In this document: positions 63,854 through 64,000 of the stretch, one piece after another
Position numbering within the stretch: position 1 is the first letter of the stretch
How the letters are laid out: the number at the start of each line of letters is the position of its first letter
Source: Streptomyces ferrugineus
GTDB lineage: Bacteria > Actinomycetota > Actinomycetes > Streptomycetales > Streptomycetaceae
DNA length: 64,000 bases
NCBI RefSeq assembly: GCF_015160855.1
Contig: NZ_CP063373.1
Span: 9,771,001 to 9,835,000, forward strand
Reading direction: 5' to 3'
Notes under the pieces: generated by a model
Databases searched by the model: none
What the model saw: only the letters and a program-made list of their open reading frames with translations
Told to the model about the DNA's origin: nothing
Translations under genes and position numbers: made by a program

Positions 63854-64000
63854 CGCAGCACCGCCCGCAGCGTGGCCTGGATCGGCCCGATCGCCCCCGG
63901 TCCGTCGAAGAGGCCCGCGCGGCCGCCGTCGATGCCGGTCGCCCCGTCCTTGCCGGGCTGGAGCGCGTCGATCTGGTCGGCCGCGAGCCCGAACCCCGCG
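63850..64000 (-). CDS. C-terminal end of an unknown protein (partial)
   Basis: The last 49 codons of a gene that begins beyond the window: it includes GLAADQIDALQPGKDG, GIDGGRAGLFDGPGAIG and ends IQATLRAVLR, with the TGA overlapping the next start (ATGA). The fragment is Gly/Ala-rich and too short to name. It is the first visible gene of the operon formed with 63083-63853 and 62449-63069. Confidence 0.65.
   Translation of the reverse strand, partial: AGFGLAADQIDALQPGKDGATGIDGGRAGLFDGPGAIGPIQATLRAVLR

Overview
The window is a piece of a high-GC actinobacterial chromosome, almost certainly a Streptomyces. The signs are strong G/C third-position bias, GTG and probable leaderless starts, several Streptomyces-type families (DUF3151, DUF2617, DUF2637, alpha-E/ATP-grasp cassette), an HspR-type dnaK-grpE-dnaJ-hspR operon, and a gene order that resembles, from memory, the purA to dnaK segment of the Streptomyces coelicolor core chromosome. 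It is mostly core genome, with small accessory insertions and one decayed patch.

Layout. 1-2.6 kb: end of a secreted protein, purA and a diacylglycerol-kinase-like gene. 2.6-10.4 kb: three drug-handling units: a GbsR/MarR regulator with a divergent ABC exporter around a perfect 20-bp palindrome, a CYP107-like P450, and an FAD monooxygenase plus MFS pump with a divergent TetR. 10.4-17.6 kb: two paralogous NarL-type two-component systems in tandem; the upstream one is the end of a four-gene overlapping operon with an acyltransferase and an alpha/beta hydrolase, and both operons carry the same 17-nt motif upstream. 17.7-21.6 kb: kynurenine pathway (formamidase-like hydrolase, TetR, kynureninase, tryptophan 2,3-dioxygenase). 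21.7-28.3 kb: DUF3151 gene, a 93-bp tandem repeat, an MFS pump, fba, and an aminotransferase/epimerase/pyrE operon. 28.4-33.4 kb: a Cys/Gly-rich small membrane protein, DUF2617, a membrane spermidine-synthase-like protein, a CoxG-like protein, a 35-bp tandem repeat and a YbjN protein. 33.5-36.7 kb: clpB with a HAIR operator and a split-barrel oxidoreductase.

36.8-40.5 kb is a Streptomyces-type regulatory island: three paralogous LuxR-tailed regulators, a small exported peptide and a degenerate Rieske-like protein. 40.9-44.2 kb is the ATP-grasp / alpha-E / transglutaminase operon, a widespread cassette whose product is unknown. 44.2-48.3 kb: an orphan sugar-binding lipoprotein, an unknown protein and a PA14/FN3 exoprotein. 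48.3-52.6 kb: the dnaK operon with HAIR boxes. 52.6-57.9 kb: a WecA/MraY-like transferase, an EtfD-like Fe-S membrane protein, and an IS30-family element that sits between the two arms of a former hairpin, next to a zinc-ribbon protein gene.

57.9-60.9 kb is a patch of gene decay (N-truncated DHFR-like gene, MFS remnant, ECF41 sigma pseudogene, direct repeats) around an intact chrB-like gene. 61.1-64 kb holds an FG-GAP lipoprotein and three linked genes of unknown function, the last running off the window.

The best candidates for something undescribed are the LuxR/peptide/Rieske-like island, the shared motif of the twin two-component systems, and the tryptophan dioxygenase that lacks the usual distal histidine. 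I found no CRISPR array, rRNA or tRNA.
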